Shown: one piece after another, positions 4,540 to 5,901 of the stretch
Position numbering within the stretch: the stretch's first letter is position 1
Layout of the letters: each line of letters opens with the position of its first letter
NCBI GenBank assembly: GCA_030067055.1
Contig: JASJAL010000192.1
Span: 1 to 5,901 of the forward strand
DNA from: Kiloniellales bacterium
GTDB taxonomy: Bacteria; Pseudomonadota; Alphaproteobacteria; Kiloniellales; JAKSBE01
Direction of reading: 5' to 3'
DNA: 5,901 nucleotides
Made by a program: the position numbers and the translations under genes
Notes under the pieces: generated by a model
What the model was told of the DNA's origin: nothing
The model's input: the letters and a program-made list of their open reading frames with translations, nothing else
Database searches by the model: none

Positions 4540-5697
4540 CTAGTCCTCGCCCTGCAGGCCGCGGCGCGAGATCCGGATGTCGCGGTGAACGTAGACCGAC
4601 ATCAGGATGCCGAGGCTGCACATCACCGCCAGCAGAGCGGTGCCGCCGTAGGAGATCAGCGGCAGCGGCACGCCGACCACCGGGATCAGGCCGGTGACCA
4701 TGGCGACGTTGATGAAAACGTAGAGGAAGACGTGGCAGGTGATCCCCAGGGCCAGCAGACGGCCGAAGTGGTTGCGGGCCCGGAGCGAGATCGCCAGGCC
4801 GTAGGCCAGGACCACCAGGAACAGGCCGAGCACGGCGAGGGCGCCGACCAGGCCGAACTCCTCGGCGAGCATGGTGAAGATGAAGTCGGTATGCTTCTCC
4901 GGGAGGAAGTTCAGGTAGCTCTGCGAACCCTGCAGGAAGCCCCGGCCGCCCATGCCGCCCGAGCCCAGCGCGATCTTGGACTGCAGGATGTGGTAGCCGG
5001 CGCCCAGGGGATCGCGCTCCGGATCGAGGAAGGTCTTGATACGGGCGCGCTGGTATTCGTGCAGGAACTGCCAGGCGATCGGGATCGCCGAAAGGCCCCC
5101 GACCAGGACCACGGCGAATTTCCAGAGCCGGACGCCGGCGGAGAAGAACAGCGCACCGCCGATCAGGATCAGAACCCCGGCGGTGCCCAGGTCGGGCTGC
5201 TTGAGCACCAGACCGGCCGCGGCGAAGATCAACAGCAAGGGCAGAAGAAGAAAGTGCGGGCGCCCGACGTCCTCCTGGCTGAGGCCGTGGAAATAGCGGG
5301 CCAGGGCGAGGATCAAGGCCACCTTCATGATCTCGGAGGGCTGGATCTGGACGAAGCCCAGGTCGAGCCAGCGCTGGGCGCCCATGCCGATCGAGCCACC
5401 CAGTTCGACCGCGAGGAGCATGGCCAGTGTCGCGAAATAGATCAGGTAGGCGTAGCGGAACCAGACCCGGATATCGACCAGCGCCAGAGCGAGCATCAGC
5501 AGCAGGCCGGCGAAGAGCCGGATCAGCTGGCGCGAGGCCCAGGGGTCCATGCTGCCCTGGGCGGCCGAGTAGAGCATGACCACGCCCACCGCGCCGATCA
5601 CGGCGACGGTCAGCACCAGACCCCAGTTTACCTGCAGGATCTTCTGACCCAAGCTCAGGTCGACATTGCGCCGGAAGCTGGAGTACCCGAGGGCCAT
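4540..5697 (-). CDS. rodA: Peptidoglycan glycosyltransferase RodA (SEDS family)
   Basis: A 385-residue inner-membrane protein with about ten hydrophobic segments. SEDS proteins polymerise lipid II into glycan strands; RodA does so for side-wall growth together with the transpeptidase PBP2. Seen: GAQRWLDLGFVQIQPSE (106-122), holding the conserved Trp at 110; KQPDLGT (166-172); the extracellular loop FLPEKHTDFIF (264-274), whose Asp271 aligns with the essential catalytic Asp of RodA; and VVGVPLPLISYGGTA (340-354), a SEDS signature. The PEKHTDFIF loop and the partner gene mrdA favour RodA over FtsW. The ATG at 5697 lies 4 bp after the mrdA stop; only a weak purine-rich sequence precedes it, consistent with translational coupling. 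Length is normal and no damage is visible. Confidence 0.96.
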   Translation of the reverse strand: MALGYSSFRRNVDLSLGQKILQVNWGLVLTVAVIGAVGVVMLYSAAQGSMDPWASRQLIRLFAGLLLMLALALVDIRVWFRYAYLIYFATLAMLLAVELGGSIGMGAQRWLDLGFVQIQPSEIMKVALILALARYFHGLSQEDVGRPHFLLLPLLLIFAAAGLVLKQPDLGTAGVLILIGGALFFSAGVRLWKFAVVLVGGLSAIPIAWQFLHEYQRARIKTFLDPERDPLGAGYHILQSKIALGSGGMGGRGFLQGSQSYLNFLPEKHTDFIFTMLAEEFGLVGALAVLGLFLVVLAYGLAISLRARNHFGRLLALGITCHVFLYVFINVAMVTGLIPVVGVPLPLISYGGTALLAVMCSLGILMSVYVHRDIRISRRGLQGED

Positions 5698-5701
5698 CGC
5701 G

Positions 5702-5901
5702 CTAGCCGCTCTTCTCTTTGGGCTTTTGCACCGGTACCGGGGCGTCGGCGACGTCCGGGGTGACCAGACCGGCCGGGTTACGCTTCTGAGTTTCCAGCAA
5801 GATGTCCTTGGCGATCGGCGCCGCGGTCTTGGATCCGCCGCCCCCGTGCTCGACCACGATGGCGCAGGCGTACTGAGGCTTGTGAACCGGCGCGAAGCTG
5901 A
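5702..5901 (-). CDS. mrdA: Penicillin-binding protein 2, C-terminal end (cut by window edge)
   Basis: The last 65 or so residues of a class B penicillin-binding protein: SFAPVHKPQYACAIVVEHGGGGSKTAAPIAKDIL, the closing strand and helix of the transpeptidase domain, followed by a Pro/Lys-rich tail (VPVQKPKEKSG). PBP2 cross-links the glycan made by RodA in the elongasome on the periplasmic face of the inner membrane. The serine active site and KTG motif lie outside the window. The stop TAG at 5704-5702 is 4 bp from the rodA start, the usual mrdA-rodA order. Assigned by the GGGGSKTAAPIAKDIL ending and by the neighbour. Confidence 0.9.
   Translation of the reverse strand, partial: SFAPVHKPQYACAIVVEHGGGGSKTAAPIAKDILLETQKRNPAGLVTPDVADAPVPVQKPKEKSG

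Noticed and set aside
4585..5763. Long open frame on the plus strand (392 codons)
   Set aside because: Antisense shadow of rodA and the mrdA end; the product is a low-complexity Gln/Asp/Glu/His-rich sequence.

Overview
The window comes from a GC-rich bacterial chromosome, most likely an alphaproteobacterium, perhaps from the Rhodospirillales/Kiloniellales side. The evidence is gene style: an ArsR-methyltransferase regulator directly ahead of metF, a secreted DUF3108 protein, and an mrdA-rodA pair with alphaproteobacterial-looking sequences. The genus cannot be named from this sequence alone.

Left part (1-1200, minus strand): a two-gene methionine/one-carbon operon. An ArsR-family winged-helix protein fused to a SAM-dependent methyltransferase-like domain (198-1157) is followed after 10 bp by the start of metF, which runs off the left edge. 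An imperfect palindrome centred on GATATC (1181-1200) lies just upstream of the regulator and overlaps a possible -10 box. This fits autoregulation by a SahR-like sensor of S-adenosylhomocysteine/SAM status. Positions 1201-1596 are a divergent intergenic region.

Middle part (1597-2436, plus strand): a secreted DUF3108-family protein of unknown function with a clear signal peptide.

Mobile block (2514-4418): two complete insertion sequences sit back to back and share one TA dinucleotide. The first is an 848-bp IS5-family element of IS427 type (2516-3363) with perfect 17-bp terminal inverted repeats. The second is a 1051-bp IS630-family element (3366-4416) with imperfect ends. TA occurs at 2514, 3364 and 4417, and removing both elements restores a single CTAG site. 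The transposase genes converge and each is split over two frames: -1 at A4G5 in the IS5 element, and +1 (or -2, or a one-base slip) at A7 in the IS630 element. Although the families are unrelated, both leaders carry a similar 32-bp block (26/32 identical) at nearly the same distance from the element end and the transposase start. The IS630 start is also preceded by a hairpin that could hide its ribosome-binding site. The pair lies between the 3' ends of two convergent host genes, where it breaks no gene.

Right part (4419-5901, minus strand): a palindrome-rich intergenic stretch (about 4427-4533), then rodA (4540-5697), preceded by the 3' end of mrdA (PBP2), which continues past the right edge. 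mrdA and rodA are 4 bp apart and form the usual cell-elongation operon.

No CRISPR array, rRNA or tRNA was seen. Nothing here is clearly a new multi-gene system. The least explained signals are the shared leader block of the two insertion sequences, the hairpin at the IS630 start, and the palindromic region behind rodA.
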